From Methylocapsa sp035622375 (lineage in GTDB: Bacteria; Pseudomonadota; Alphaproteobacteria; Rhizobiales; Beijerinckiaceae), in assembly GCA_035622375.1 (NCBI GenBank), contig DASPVM010000038.1, positions 1-64,000 of the forward strand: 64,000 nucleotides of DNA. The letters run 5' to 3'. A program made the position numbers and the translations under genes. Shown one piece after another: positions 1 to 9,514 of this stretch. The notes beneath the pieces are model-generated. The model did not search any database, was not told the DNA's origin, and was given only the letters and a program-made list of their open reading frames with translations. Positions within the stretch are counted from its first letter, which is position 1, and every line of letters begins with the position of its first letter.

Positions 1-12
1 CTCTTTGGTCAT
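1..12 (-). CDS. start of a gene running off the left edge
   Basis: An ATG on the minus strand at position 12 begins a reading frame (Met-Thr-Lys-Glu) that leaves the window. A GAGGA Shine-Dalgarno-like motif lies 7 bases upstream on the same strand, which supports a real start. Only four codons are visible, so no function can be given. Confidence 0.35.
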
Positions 13-31
13 GTCGGTGTCCTCATGAGAC

Positions 32-83
32 GCCGAGGCAGGGGCGCTGCGTAACCCCGAACCGCTCCGCGCCCCGCCTCGGC
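32..83. repeat. strong imperfect hairpin upstream of the left-edge gene
   Basis: The arms GCCGAGGCAGGGGCGC (32-47) and GCGCCCCGCCTCGGC (69-83) pair over 15 bases with one bulged A, around a 21-base loop. The hairpin lies 20-71 bases upstream of the minus-strand start at position 12, so it would fall in that gene's promoter or leader. No T-run follows on either strand, so an intrinsic terminator is unlikely. Confidence 0.5.
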
Positions 84-136
84 TTGCGATTCGCCGTGGG
101 GCCAGGACACTGTCTGTCAGGTTAAGTTTTAGCTAA

Positions 137-889
137 CACAGCTTATTTCATGTTGGGCCGATCACGAGGACGGTCCTCGACGCGGCGTTTCTCCTGAGTG
201 TCATCGCGAAGCCCGACGTGCGTGACTGGACCAGCCTTCCAAGCGATGGCGTCGATTGGACGGCTAATCTCGACCAGGGCCTGAAAGGGCTCCGCATCGC
301 CTACAGCCGCACGCTTGGCTACATTGGCGTGGATACCCAGATCAGCTCCGTCGTCGATCGCGCGGTTGCGCGTCTCGCCGAACTCGGCGCCATCGTCGAA
401 CAGGCCGATCCCGGCTTTCGGGATCCTCAGTCGATCATCGATGCGATCAACGCCGAGCGCGCGATCCGAATCCATGTTGAAATCGGCGCAGCGGGGCTCG
501 AATTGCTGGACCCCATCGTTCGGGAGCGGATCGAACGGCTCGAGCGCTATTCCTTGCAGGAGGTCGTGGCCGCCAATGAGCGTCGCCATGAACTCGGCGT
601 CTTGATGCGGCGGTTTCATCAAAAATACGATCTGCTCGCGACACCGGTGCAATCGGCGCCCACGCCGCGCGTTGGCGCCGCGCCGCCGACGCCCTTCGCT
701 TTCCCCTTCAACCTCACACAGCAGCCAGCCGCAGCTCTCCCAATCGGCTTCGACACCAACGGTCTGCCGATCGGTCTCCAGCTCGTCGGCCCTCAATATG
801 GCGACGCCCTCGTGATGCGGGCGGCGCGCGCGTTTGAGCGCGTGCAGCCCTTTCCGACGCGCCACATCGATTCCTTGAAAAAACTTTAG
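137..889 (+). pseudogene. amidase signature family protein, C-terminal fragment
   Basis: The frame is open from 137, just after a stop at 134-136, and first reads HVGPITRTVLDAAFLL. This matches the block that follows the catalytic region in amidase-signature enzymes (GatA and AtzF relatives). The remaining ~245 codons are colinear with the C-terminal half, including the GLPIGLQLVGPQYGD block typical of the family. The N-terminal half with the Ser-cisSer-Lys catalytic triad is absent, so the fragment cannot be an active amidase. A GTG at 218 could start a shorter product, but it lies inside the conserved domain. The end overlaps the convergent methyltransferase gene by 4 bases. I read it as a gene truncated by a rearrangement; the cause is inferred. 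Confidence 0.75.
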
Positions 890-2061
890 ATGGCACCTGC
901 TTTCAATCGCCAAATCAAGGCACTATCACCGCGCCGTTCAATCCAAACACCGTCGCCTCCCGCCGGAGCCTTTTCTGCCCTGACGACCTCCAAATCGAAG
1001 GCGCTTCGCCCAGGCATGCCGATATCGCTCCAAATGACGTAAGCGCGCTCTAATCTTTCCACCGCACTCACAGACCCGTAGCCGACGAGTTCTTTTTGTG
1101 TCCACAAGGCAACAGAATGGTGAATCTCGTCGACGAGTCCAAAGAGTGCTTTCTCTTGCTGTTCTGCTCGCGGCCCTCTCTCGAACACGGCGAAACCAAG
1201 TTCTGTAATACGCAGGAACATTTGGAACGCCGTCATGGTAATAGAGGTGCCTCCGATGGGCTCGCCTACAACAAGCCTGGACGGGCGCCGTATGGCGGGC
1301 ACATTGCTGATCTCCTTCCAAAAACGCAGCATTTCAAGCGTCATCCCTTGATCAACTTCATCTTGGCCAAGCCCGACCAAAGGAACAAACCATCCGGGTA
1401 CGTAACGTTCCGCCAGGAAATGATCACCCTCTCGGCGTAGCAAAGTTGCGTGGCAACCGCCGCCGCCTTTCAACGCCATTGGAACCATTATACGGCCACC
1501 ATCAACGACCTGAACGAAAAGCGCCGCCGGCAGATCCCAAGTCGCGGCTGTAATGATGATTCTGTCGTAGGGCGCCCCCTCGGCATGCCCTTGTGTACCA
1601 TCGGCGGTCAGAATAGCGACATTGCCCACCCCGAGTGAGGCAAGATCCCTTCGACTTTGCTCCGCAAGGTCCGGAATGATCTCGGTACCAGTGACATATC
1701 CCGTGTCGCCGACAAGACGAGCTATAACCGCCGCGAGCCAACCGGAGCCAGAGCCGATTTCAAGCACCCGTTGTCCGGGCTGAAGTTGCAACTTACGAAC
1801 CAGCCACAGCACGTAGCTCGGTTGTGAGTTGGTCGAGGGCAAAACATTCCCTCCCGCGTCGACATGGATCATTGCCTCGTCGCTGTAGACCAAAGAGAGG
1901 TGGCGAAGTGGATCTGCATCAAAATCCTGCAGCGGTTGGTCCCGAAGCATCCGGAAGCAGTGTACGAAGTGATGCCGTGGCCTTGCACGAATCGCGTCCA
2001 TGACTTCGCTTGGCAGCCCATCGCGAGCGCCATACTGTCGGAATTTTCCGTTCAGCATCAA
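886..2061 (-). CDS. protein-L-isoaspartate O-methyltransferase-like protein
   Basis: The 391-residue product has a class I SAM-methyltransferase fold of the PCMT family. Motif I (VLEIGSGSGWLAAVIARL, near residues 95-112) binds SAM, followed by the acidic TGTEIIP strand and the AATWDLPAALF and GGRIMVPM blocks seen in PCMTs. PCMT proteins methylate isoaspartyl residues to start repair of damaged proteins; long relatives with C-terminal extensions also act in peptide maturation. The product is much longer than canonical Pcm (about 210 residues), with ~180 unassigned C-terminal residues. The start is doubtful: in-frame codons before 2061 still read like protein (EAPIDQAIEQYLDDF), but no ATG, GTG or TTG occurs before an upstream stop. 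The N-terminus may therefore be truncated. The family is clear; activity is not. Confidence 0.75.
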   Translation of the reverse strand: MMLNGKFRQYGARDGLPSEVMDAIRARPRHHFVHCFRMLRDQPLQDFDADPLRHLSLVYSDEAMIHVDAGGNVLPSTNSQPSYVLWLVRKLQLQPGQRVLEIGSGSGWLAAVIARLVGDTGYVTGTEIIPDLAEQSRRDLASLGVGNVAILTADGTQGHAEGAPYDRIIITAATWDLPAALFVQVVDGGRIMVPMALKGGGGCHATLLRREGDHFLAERYVPGWFVPLVGLGQDEVDQGMTLEMLRFWKEISNVPAIRRPSRLVVGEPIGGTSITMTAFQMFLRITELGFAVFERGPRAEQQEKALFGLVDEIHHSVALWTQKELVGYGSVSAVERLERAYVIWSDIGMPGRSAFDLEVVRAEKAPAGGDGVWIERRGDSALIWRLKAGAI

Positions 2062-3401
2062 AATGAAATCATCGAGGTACTGCTCGATCGCTTGGTCAAT
2101 GGGGGCTTCATCGCAACTCTCTTAATGGCTATACAAGCCCCAAATCGGTTGCCTATCTGGCGGGTAAGGTTGATGATTTCATGGTTAGTTGTTGTATGCG
2201 TAAACGAGTTCAAAGATATGATCAAAGTGACTGTCCGCTCTGAGAAGGACAAGGTAGCTTGTCCATCGTGCGGATGACACCTTGTTGCGGGTCGTTCGCC
2301 ACCGCGTCCGCTCGATGACCGGGCCTCTGATTGTCGTGGGAATCGATGATTTTGCTTTTCGGCGAAATCATTGTTGTGGGTCGGTTCTCTGCGATCTCGA
2401 GCGGCGGCAGATTGTGGCACTCTAGCGGGATCGCGAGATTGCGACCGTGGAGATCTGGCTAACAAGCATTTCCGAGATCAAGATCTTGTCACGAGACCGC
2501 GGTAACGGATAGGGAAAGCCGCAAAAACTCTGGGGTTAATGCGGCTCTGAGCAAAGGCGAGGTTAGTTGAAAGATCGGGTGGAGTGGCAGCGCGGGCGCC
2601 GCGGGCTTTTGCCGAAGCCGCTGTCGTAGATTAATGTTCATCATCGCTGCTCTACAGCATGAGATGGGCGCCCGATGGAGACCAGCACATTTACTGGATC
2701 CTGACCATCCGTGGGTATTAATACGAGATTAGGTCTTGCTTCGGGTCTGGGTATCCGAAAGCTGGGTGCAGAGCGTATTGACGATCGCTGATTTATTAAG
2801 GCTATCGGCCAGGACTCCGGATGCTGTCCTGATTGCGCCAAGATTTCAAGTGTTCGCTACAGCTGGCACATCCGAAGTCTCCAAGATTTGCCAACGCAAG
2901 GAGCGGCGGTAACCTCGAAACTTCGGTTAAACCGCCGAAATATCAATGCAAAACGATCGGAGCCATTGCTAATTTGGTGGAGAGTTGCCCAATTTGAATT
3001 CTGCCCCTTACGTCATTTGACGCCCGTGATGGGTACTGGCTGAAATGGGCCAAGCGCCACGACAAATCCAGCCAGGAGCTGCTGCCGCGGTTTGTCGACT
3101 ACCCCTTGCGTCCTTGGCCGCTTGTGCTGCGTTAAGAATGCGGGCAGACGGATTGGTTCATGACCATGAGATAAGACCTAATAGCGGTCACATCCGGCGG
3201 TGAAGAACGACAGCATACTTGGCACTCGAGCTGAGATGTCGCTCGCCAACCGGGCGGCACATCCGGACGAGCGGGTAAACGGCTAGCTTAAGGAGGAGCG
3301 TGCTTTGGAAGTTGATACAGTAAACAAAAATATCCTAGCGCGGGGGCCGCGTAAGGCCACTCGCGCCTGTTTGGTCGAACAGGTCACTTCGGAGAACAGA
3401 T
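2062..3401. other. gene-poor stretch in the decayed region
   Basis: About 1.3 kb without a convincing gene. Short open frames exist on both strands but have no recognisable family, no good ribosome-binding site and skewed composition. A stretch near 3010-3135 (plus strand) reads FDARDGYWLKWAKRHDKSS and on to LRPWPLVLR before a stop, and may be a scrap of an old coding sequence. I could not identify it. Confidence 0.4.
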
Positions 3402-4669
3402 ATGAGGCGCGCTCTAATCTTGACGGCGAAATCCACGGAAACTGAGGCGGTGAAGGCGCAGCTGCTTGGGCCTATCGGTAAACAGAGAACAGCTCAGACG
3501 TACGTTTATGACGTATACAACATAAGGAAGGTCGTTGGTCGCAATGAAGTGGTCGACGACATCGAAGTTGCCCTATATGAAACCGGCCGCGGCCAAGAAA
3601 AGGTCATGCCAGCGGTCCCTCCAATCGTCGGTGATTTTGATCCACATTTGGTCCTGTACATTGGGTGCGCTGGCGGAGATCCTAAGGAGATAAAGGTCTA
3701 TGACGTACTTATTCCGACCTATATATGGCCGTATGAAAAAGGCAAGGAAACTAAGAATGGCTTCAAACCGCGAGCATATCCGTTAGAGCCAGACGGCTAT
3801 CTCCACGACTTAGTCAAGGCCATAGCCGCCAGACCAAAATGGCGGACGCGTATTCCGACATTTTTCCAGGTTGATTCCGAGGGAAACCAAATCAATTCCA
3901 CCGTAATACCTGGAATGCTTGCCTCCGGTAACAAAGGTTCTTACCGACGGCGAGGGGGAAGTCTGGATGGCTGCTAAATACATCAATGACGAAATCATCG
4001 CTGTGGAGAGGGAGGGTTTGCTTTCTTTAAAGCAATGGAGCCGTTGCACCGGCCTTACCTCATGATCCGCGGGACCTACTCGCAAATAAAAACACGGGAG
4101 GTGCGCAAGTCGATGACGATAGGCAAACGAGATCAACAGCGCATGCGGCGGCGCTGGCTGTTCAATTGATATTGGAAGCTAATGACACTGTACTCCGACG
4201 AAGTCGAGGCGCCGAATTGCCCAGCTCGGTCGGCAACCTGATCGGATACTGGAGGTGCGATTGGGACTACGCATCTGAAAAGTGTCAGGAGCTGCTCCAT
4301 ATCGAGAGAATTGATGCCCTGGGTCGCGTCATGGGCCGCCGCGTGTCGAAGATGCCCAAATATCAGTACGCTTATGACGTGAGCGGAATATTATACAGCG
4401 AGCGCCTTCATTTGACGGCAGTTCCGTCTAGCCAAAATATCCCGATCTCTGTAAGTCTGGTGCTGAGGGTTGCCGGCAACTATGCCGACTCATTGACTGG
4501 AATCGCAATTCGTCCACTCGGAAATCCTCCCATACCTAAGCTTGGACGGAATGTGCTCGTATACGGGGACGAACTGTGGGCTTCGATTGTCGAATACATG
4601 CGCATAAGCGATCCGGCAATTGAAGCAGCCGATCTTTGGAAGATCTATGAGCAAAGTCATTCGGGTTGA
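3402..4669 (+). pseudogene. nucleosidase-like protein with unknown C-terminal domain, three frameshifts
   Basis: The N-terminal ~180 codons resemble the phosphorylase/MTA-SAH nucleosidase superfamily that cleaves or phosphorolyses nucleosides (for example DFDPHLVLYIGCAGGDP). A GGAGAA site precedes the ATG. The frame breaks near 3935, but the next frame continues the fold (NKVLTDGEGEVWMAAKYIND). A second shift near 4018 gives FFKAMEPLHRPYLMIRG, and a third near 4068 gives DLLANKNTGGAQVDDDRQT followed by an alanine-rich helix typical of the family's end. The last frame runs on for ~150 codons from GNLIGYWRCDWDY to 4669 as a domain I do not recognise. All pieces are colinear, so this was one gene of about 420 codons. 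Three indels in 140 bases mean it is probably dead, unless the sequence is in error. Confidence 0.7.
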
Positions 4670-4848
4670 CGATTAGACAGGGTTAATTCGCCCCTGGCGC
4701 TGAGATCTACGATGGCAGCGGAATCCTGCGCTGAATTTGCCCACGATTAATGGAGAGCCACTGTTTCTTGGTTTGCACCGATCTCGAACTTATGTGGCTC
4801 TTGTAGCCAAGGGTCGAATGCCGGCGGACGGGGTTAGAAAAGCCATCG

Positions 4849-5845
4849 CTATATCTCGTGATGGCATTTGTAGCCTGACGGCGTGATTTGAAGCTGGTAC
4901 GCCCGCCAGATCAATTCGGATTTGATCGTCTTGAACACTGTTTCGACCATGGCATTATCGTAGCAACTGCCTTTGTTGCTCATCGAGGCGATAATGCCGT
5001 GCTCCTGAGCAACGCCGATAATCACATAAGCAATACTTGCTGCCGCGGTCAAAGCAATGCAGAAGCCCCAGCCTTGGCCGGCGCAAGGCGACCGCGCGAG
5101 CTAAAACGGAAAGCGCCAGGTCTTTTTTCAGCCGGTTGCTGACGGCCCATCAGATGATTCGGCTTGAGAAAGGATCGAGGACAAGAGAGGTGAAGCCCTG
5201 GGCGGTCCAGATATAACTTATATCGGCAGCCCGTTTCTGATCTGGCGCAGTGGCGGTAAAATTCTGATCAAAATGACTGGGCTCGACCGGTATTGCGCAT
5301 CAGCCTGGCAATCCTGTGGCGTCCAGCAATGATCCTATCCTGAGCGAGATGGGCATGCATGCGCGAGCTCCCATGAGTCTCTTGCGACAGGCGAAAACGG
5401 TCGTGGATATGGGCAAGAAGCACCATGCCTCTCATTAGCGTTCACTTGCAGGCGCTGGTTCTTCCAAGCAAAATGAGCGCTCTGGCTAACATCGAGGATA
5501 TCGCAAAAACGCGCGATCGGAAAATTCGGCTTTCTTCGCATCGATGAATGAAAATCTCATCGATTTCCGTCCTTGGCGAAAAAAGCCACGGCCTTCTTCA
5601 GAACTCCGCGGTCCTGCCGCAGGATCTCGTTCTGCTTGCGCAGGCGAGCGAGCTCCTTGGCGGTATCCTCATGCAGACCGCGAGCAAATCCGCCTTCCGT
5701 TCTCGGATCGTCACCGGCTGAGAGGAGATTTCGCAATGCCGAGATAATTTGCAACGGTACCCCGCTGCGGTCCGCTTATCATCATCAGCCGAACGGCTTC
5801 CCGTTTGAATTCATCCGAGAAACGCCTCTGTTTGTTCCCGGTCAT
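4849..5845 (-). mobile_element. degenerate IS3-family insertion sequence
   Basis: On the minus strand a complete but ruined orfA/orfB pair can be followed. OrfA starts at 5845 (MTGNKQRRFSDEFKREAVRL), shifts frame near 5720 and resumes with the leucine-zipper segment ending in ILRQDRGVLKKAVAFFAKDG. OrfB follows with FPIARFCDILDVSQSAHFAW (5541 downwards). DDE-domain scraps come next: DISYIWTAQGF and then DRGSKYC, where the catalytic-Asp block HSDRGSQY would be. It ends with the conserved SNKGSCYDNAMVETVFKTIK (near 4900-4980). Many frameshifts make it non-autonomous. Terminal inverted repeats were not defined, so the ends are approximate. Confidence 0.8.
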
Positions 5846-6011
5846 AGATAGCCACTTCCTGTAGCGCCAACGTTCACGCGAAGAGGTTGTTATCTCCGGA
5901 GGTCTGGTACGACATTTACGTGAATATTTTACGAAGTTATTGAACGTCTATAGAATTTATATACTATGATTGAAACGATTGGAGCATATTCAGCGAAGGG
6001 TCTGAAATCGG

Positions 6012-7055
6012 ATGAGAAACATTCCATGGACCAATCTGGCGGCTGTCACGGGGGTCATTATCGCGATCACGCTGATCACCGTCAAAAATCTCGACGCCAA
6101 CGGTTCGTACCAGCTGCTCAATGTCTCATACGACCCGACCCGAGAACTTTATCGTAGCTTAAATGAACAATTCGCGGCGAATTATGAACAAACGACCGGA
6201 CGACGTCTGCGCATCAAGCAATCGCACGGCGGATCCTCGCGGCAAGCGCGCTCGGTGATCGATGGCCAGCAGCCTGCCGACGTCGTGACTCTCGGTCTTT
6301 TTTCCGACGTCGACGCTCTGCGCAAGAGGGGCCTCATCGCAGAAGATTGGTCGAAGCGCCTGCCGCATAACTCCCAGCCCTACACCTCGACCATCGTGTT
6401 CTTGGTTCGCAAGGGCAATCCCAAACGGATTCACGACTGGCCTGATCTCATTCGGCCCAATGTCAGCGTCATCACCCCCGACCCGAGGACTTCGGGTAAT
6501 GGCAAATTGAGTGCGCTGGCGGCCTGGGGCGCCGCGCTGCGCCGGGGCGCCAGCGAAGCGGAGGCGGGCGCCTATTTGAAGCAGTTCTATGAGCATATTC
6601 CCGTCCTCGACATTGGCGCGCGCAGCGCGGCCACGACTTTCGCGGTGGAGAAAATCGGCGACGTTCATTTGACCTGGGAGAACGAGGCCATCCGGGAAGT
6701 GGCGGAATCCAAGGGCCAGCTTGAAATCGTCTATCCGCCGGTCAGCATTCTCGCGGAGCCCTTTGTCGCCTGGGTCGACAGCAATGTCGACCGCAACAAG
6801 AGCGAATCGGCGGCGAAGGCCTATCTCGAATTTTTGTTCACAGATGAGGCGCAGGAAACTATGGCTAAGCTCGGGTACCGGCCCGTTAACGCCGAAATCC
6901 TGAAGAAATATCCCAATCTCCTGCCGCATCTCGATCTGTTCCCAATCACCCTGATCGCAAAGGACTGGGACGACGCGCAGCAAAAATTCTTCGCCGCTAA
7001 CGGCGTCATTGATGTGGTCTACAAGCCTGCTCCACAAAGAACCGCATCTGAGTGA
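6012..7055 (+). CDS. exported sulfate-binding protein (CysP/Sbp family)
   Basis: This 347-residue periplasmic solute-binding protein begins with a hydrophobic export segment (about residues 8-25) and then has hallmark CysP/Sbp blocks: LLNVSYDPTRELY, INxxF-like LNEQFAANYE, QSHGGSSRQARSVIDG, ADVVTLGL and GNGKLSALAAWG. Members bind sulfate or thiosulfate for an ABC importer. No cysT, cysW or cysA gene is nearby; instead a SulP permease starts 28 bases after the stop. That pairing suggests the two proteins work together or share regulation in sulfate uptake, which is inferred. The ATG at 6012 is chosen because it gives an intact export signal; its ribosome-binding site is weak. The family call is firm and the exact oxyanion is unproven. 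Confidence 0.9.
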   Translation: MRNIPWTNLAAVTGVIIAITLITVKNLDANGSYQLLNVSYDPTRELYRSLNEQFAANYEQTTGRRLRIKQSHGGSSRQARSVIDGQQPADVVTLGLFSDVDALRKRGLIAEDWSKRLPHNSQPYTSTIVFLVRKGNPKRIHDWPDLIRPNVSVITPDPRTSGNGKLSALAAWGAALRRGASEAEAGAYLKQFYEHIPVLDIGARSAATTFAVEKIGDVHLTWENEAIREVAESKGQLEIVYPPVSILAEPFVAWVDSNVDRNKSESAAKAYLEFLFTDEAQETMAKLGYRPVNAEILKKYPNLLPHLDLFPITLIAKDWDDAQQKFFAANGVIDVVYKPAPQRTASE

Positions 7056-7083
7056 TAGCGCATTGAAGGTAGGGAGACAGGCC

Positions 7084-9039
7084 ATGCCGGCGCCGAGCAC
7101 AGCGGGAAAATTAAGCCCTATTCTCACTCTCGATTATAGCTGGGAGGATGGCCGCCGGGATCTTATAGCTGGGCTCACCGTCGCCGCCATTTCCCTGCCG
7201 GAGGCCATGGCTTACGCGGTTATTGCCGGAGTTGACCCTCGGTTCGGGCTGTATTCCTCCATCGTGCTTACTGTCATGGCCGCTATCTTCGGCTCCTCGT
7301 CGCATTTGATCACTGGGCCGACCAGCGCCCTTTCGCTCGTAATCTTCAGCGTCTTGGCATTTTTCGACCCAGATGACAGCGTCGAAGCGGCGCAAGCCTT
7401 GTTTCTTATCGGTGTCATGGTCGGAGCCATCCAAATCTTCATCGCTGTTTTGAGACTTGGCGACCTGACGCGCTATATCTCGGAGTCGGTCATCCTTGGC
7501 TTCATGGTCGGGGCCGCGATCGTGCTGGCGATTACCCAGGTCGCCAATTTTCTCGGCGCGCGCGCTCTGGGGACGCGGCATCAAAACATTCTGCATCGCC
7601 TATGGCTGACGCTGACCGAGGGCTATCCCTTCAATCTCAGGGCGATCGCCATAAGCACGGCGACAGTCGCGCTCGTCCTGATCCTCCGTAAACTGGTCCG
7701 CGCCTACCGCTTGCCGCATCTGGAAATGCTTGCCGTTCTTGTGCTTGTCGCCGCGGCCGCCTTTTTTCTTGGCTGGTCGCAGCCGGAAGCGGGCGGCAAG
7801 ACCGCTATCGCGGTCGCTGGGTCTGTGCCGGCGAGCCTGCCTTCGCCGCATATCCCGGAAATAAAGTTCACGTGGGTCTCCGATTTTGCCTCGAGCGCTC
7901 TCGCCATCGCCTTGTTGGGCTTGCTCGAAGCCTTGGCCGCCGCAAAATCTATCGCCAGCCAGTCAGGTCAGCAAATCGACTATAATCGGACATGCCTTTC
8001 GCAAGGAATTGCCAATTTGGTTGGCGGGTTCTTCCGTTGTTTGCCGGGCTCGGGCTCGCTGACCCGTTCTGCGATCAATTTCCAGGCGGGGGCGGCGACG
8101 CGGATGTCCAGCATTTTCGCCGCCGTGGCTGTCGCCGTGGCGCTGTTGTTCGTCGCGCCCTTGATCCGCTATATTCCCAAAGCGGCATTGGCTGGCCTGT
8201 TGGTGCTTACCGCAGTCAGACTAATCGATCTGCAGCGTGTAAGCTATGCCTTTCGCGCGTCGCGCTATGACGCGGGACTGGTTCTCATCACTGCCTTCAC
8301 CGCGATTTTTGTTGGCGTCGAATACTCGATCCTCGTCGGCGTCGCCTTGTCGATCCTGTTTTTCGTGCCGCGCGCCTCGAAGCTCAAGGCCGCCGAATTG
8401 GTCGTCAGCCCCGAGCGCGTGGTTCGAGGACGCATGCCGATGGATCCCCCATGCACCGCGATCATTCTGTTCGATCTAGAAGGCGAATTTTTCTTTGGCG
8501 CAGCTCCCGAGCTCGATCGCTATCTCAACGAGCTCAATCGGCGGGCCGTGGCGCAGGGGATCCGATTCATCGTTCTGCGCCTCAAGCGCATTCGCAACCC
8601 CGATGCGGTCTGTCTTGAAAGAATCGACCATTTTCTGCATGCGGCGAAAAAACTTGGGCTCACAGTCTTGCTCGCGGGCGTTCGGCCCGATCTTCTAGCG
8701 GCGATCAAGAGCCTGAAATTTCAGGATTGGTATCCGGTCGATAACATTTTCCCAGAAGAGGGTGACGACGCGGATTCGGCCACTCTCAAGGCCGTGCGCC
8801 GCGCTTACGAACTTCTTGGCGAGGCCAACACCTGCGCACACTGCGCGAAGTCCGTGGCCATGAAACCCGCCAGGAAAGCCTGTACTACCTGGTTTAAATG
8901 GGAGTTACATTTTCGATGTTGCCGAGGCGCAGTCGACAATGCGGAGCGGGGATATAAGATCCCACGAGGCGCCAACAGGGCAGAGCTGCCGCCCTCAGCG
9001 AAAGCAAATTTATTTCTGGCCGAAACCATTTTGTGCTGA
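7084..9039 (+). CDS. SulP-family anion permease with STAS domain
   Basis: The protein has 10-12 hydrophobic segments, the SulP entry signature (DLIAGLTVAAISLPEAMAYA, near residues 20-39), and the conserved LPGSGSLTRSAINFQAGA block. A cytoplasmic STAS domain follows at roughly residues 455-565 (AIILFDLEGEFFFGAAPELD). SulP proteins import sulfate, bicarbonate or related anions. The ATG at 7084 follows a GGGAGA site and avoids overlap with the binding-protein gene. The tail is odd: after ANTCAHCAK the frame gives an unusual Cys- and Lys-rich extension, whereas the other frame ends ETRQESLYYLV with a stop at 8895-8897, as many SulP proteins do. A 1-base indel near 8858 probably replaced the last ~15 residues with ~60 foreign ones. 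The transport core is intact. Confidence 0.88.
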   Translation: MPAPSTAGKLSPILTLDYSWEDGRRDLIAGLTVAAISLPEAMAYAVIAGVDPRFGLYSSIVLTVMAAIFGSSSHLITGPTSALSLVIFSVLAFFDPDDSVEAAQALFLIGVMVGAIQIFIAVLRLGDLTRYISESVILGFMVGAAIVLAITQVANFLGARALGTRHQNILHRLWLTLTEGYPFNLRAIAISTATVALVLILRKLVRAYRLPHLEMLAVLVLVAAAAFFLGWSQPEAGGKTAIAVAGSVPASLPSPHIPEIKFTWVSDFASSALAIALLGLLEALAAAKSIASQSGQQIDYNRTCLSQGIANLVGGFFRCLPGSGSLTRSAINFQAGAATRMSSIFAAVAVAVALLFVAPLIRYIPKAALAGLLVLTAVRLIDLQRVSYAFRASRYDAGLVLITAFTAIFVGVEYSILVGVALSILFFVPRASKLKAAELVVSPERVVRGRMPMDPPCTAIILFDLEGEFFFGAAPELDRYLNELNRRAVAQGIRFIVLRLKRIRNPDAVCLERIDHFLHAAKKLGLTVLLAGVRPDLLAAIKSLKFQDWYPVDNIFPEEGDDADSATLKAVRRAYELLGEANTCAHCAKSVAMKPARKACTTWFKWELHFRCCRGAVDNAERGYKIPRGANRAELPPSAKANLFLAETILC

Positions 9040-9514
9040 TTAATACAACGCAGCACATTGTTGCCGCCATTCTACAGATAAGCAGTCGGCTCCATCGCTG
9101 ATTTGTATAAATAGGCTCTTAAGTTTGTTCTCCAATCGGCGCGTCAGCCGCACCGAAAATCGTCGTGGGTGCGCCGGCGGCGCTGACTGCCTCGCTCAAT
9201 ATAGCATTGCCACTGATCGGAAACGCGCCGCCGTCGGCGGCCAGCGCGGTCAAGATAGGCTGTCGCCTGGCCGCCCAGCTACGCTCCGGCTCTTTAGGTA
9301 GCAGCCTTCTGGCCAAATTTAACGGGCAAAAAAGCGTAAGACTCCTGTAGCTAAAGGCCCCTCCTGCATGTGTCATAAAATGTTTGTTCCTCGTTGCCGG
9401 ACAGCGCTGCATCGATCTTGCGCCTCGTTTTCTTCGTCATCGTTCGCTTCGTTTATCAAACGGAGTAGGCAATTTCCAATTTAGCCGGTGGTCCCAAACC
9501 GGGTTCAGTTCAGG
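9040..9514. other. no gene recognised
   Basis: About 475 bases lie between the permease and the broken hydrolase. Short open frames occur on both strands, none with a family match or a good ribosome-binding site. No hairpin with a T-run was seen after the permease gene. Confidence 0.4.

Noticed and set aside
143..913. Long minus-strand frame opposite the amidase fragment
   Set aside because: It mirrors the amidase coding pattern on the other strand, has Arg/Asp-rich random composition and no family resemblance.
6159..7127. 322-codon minus-strand frame opposite the sulfate-binding protein
   Set aside because: Antisense shadow of a well-supported gene; no domain and no ribosome-binding site.
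9119..9412. Small minus-strand frame after the permease
   Set aside because: No family, no ribosome-binding site, and composition like random GC-rich sequence.
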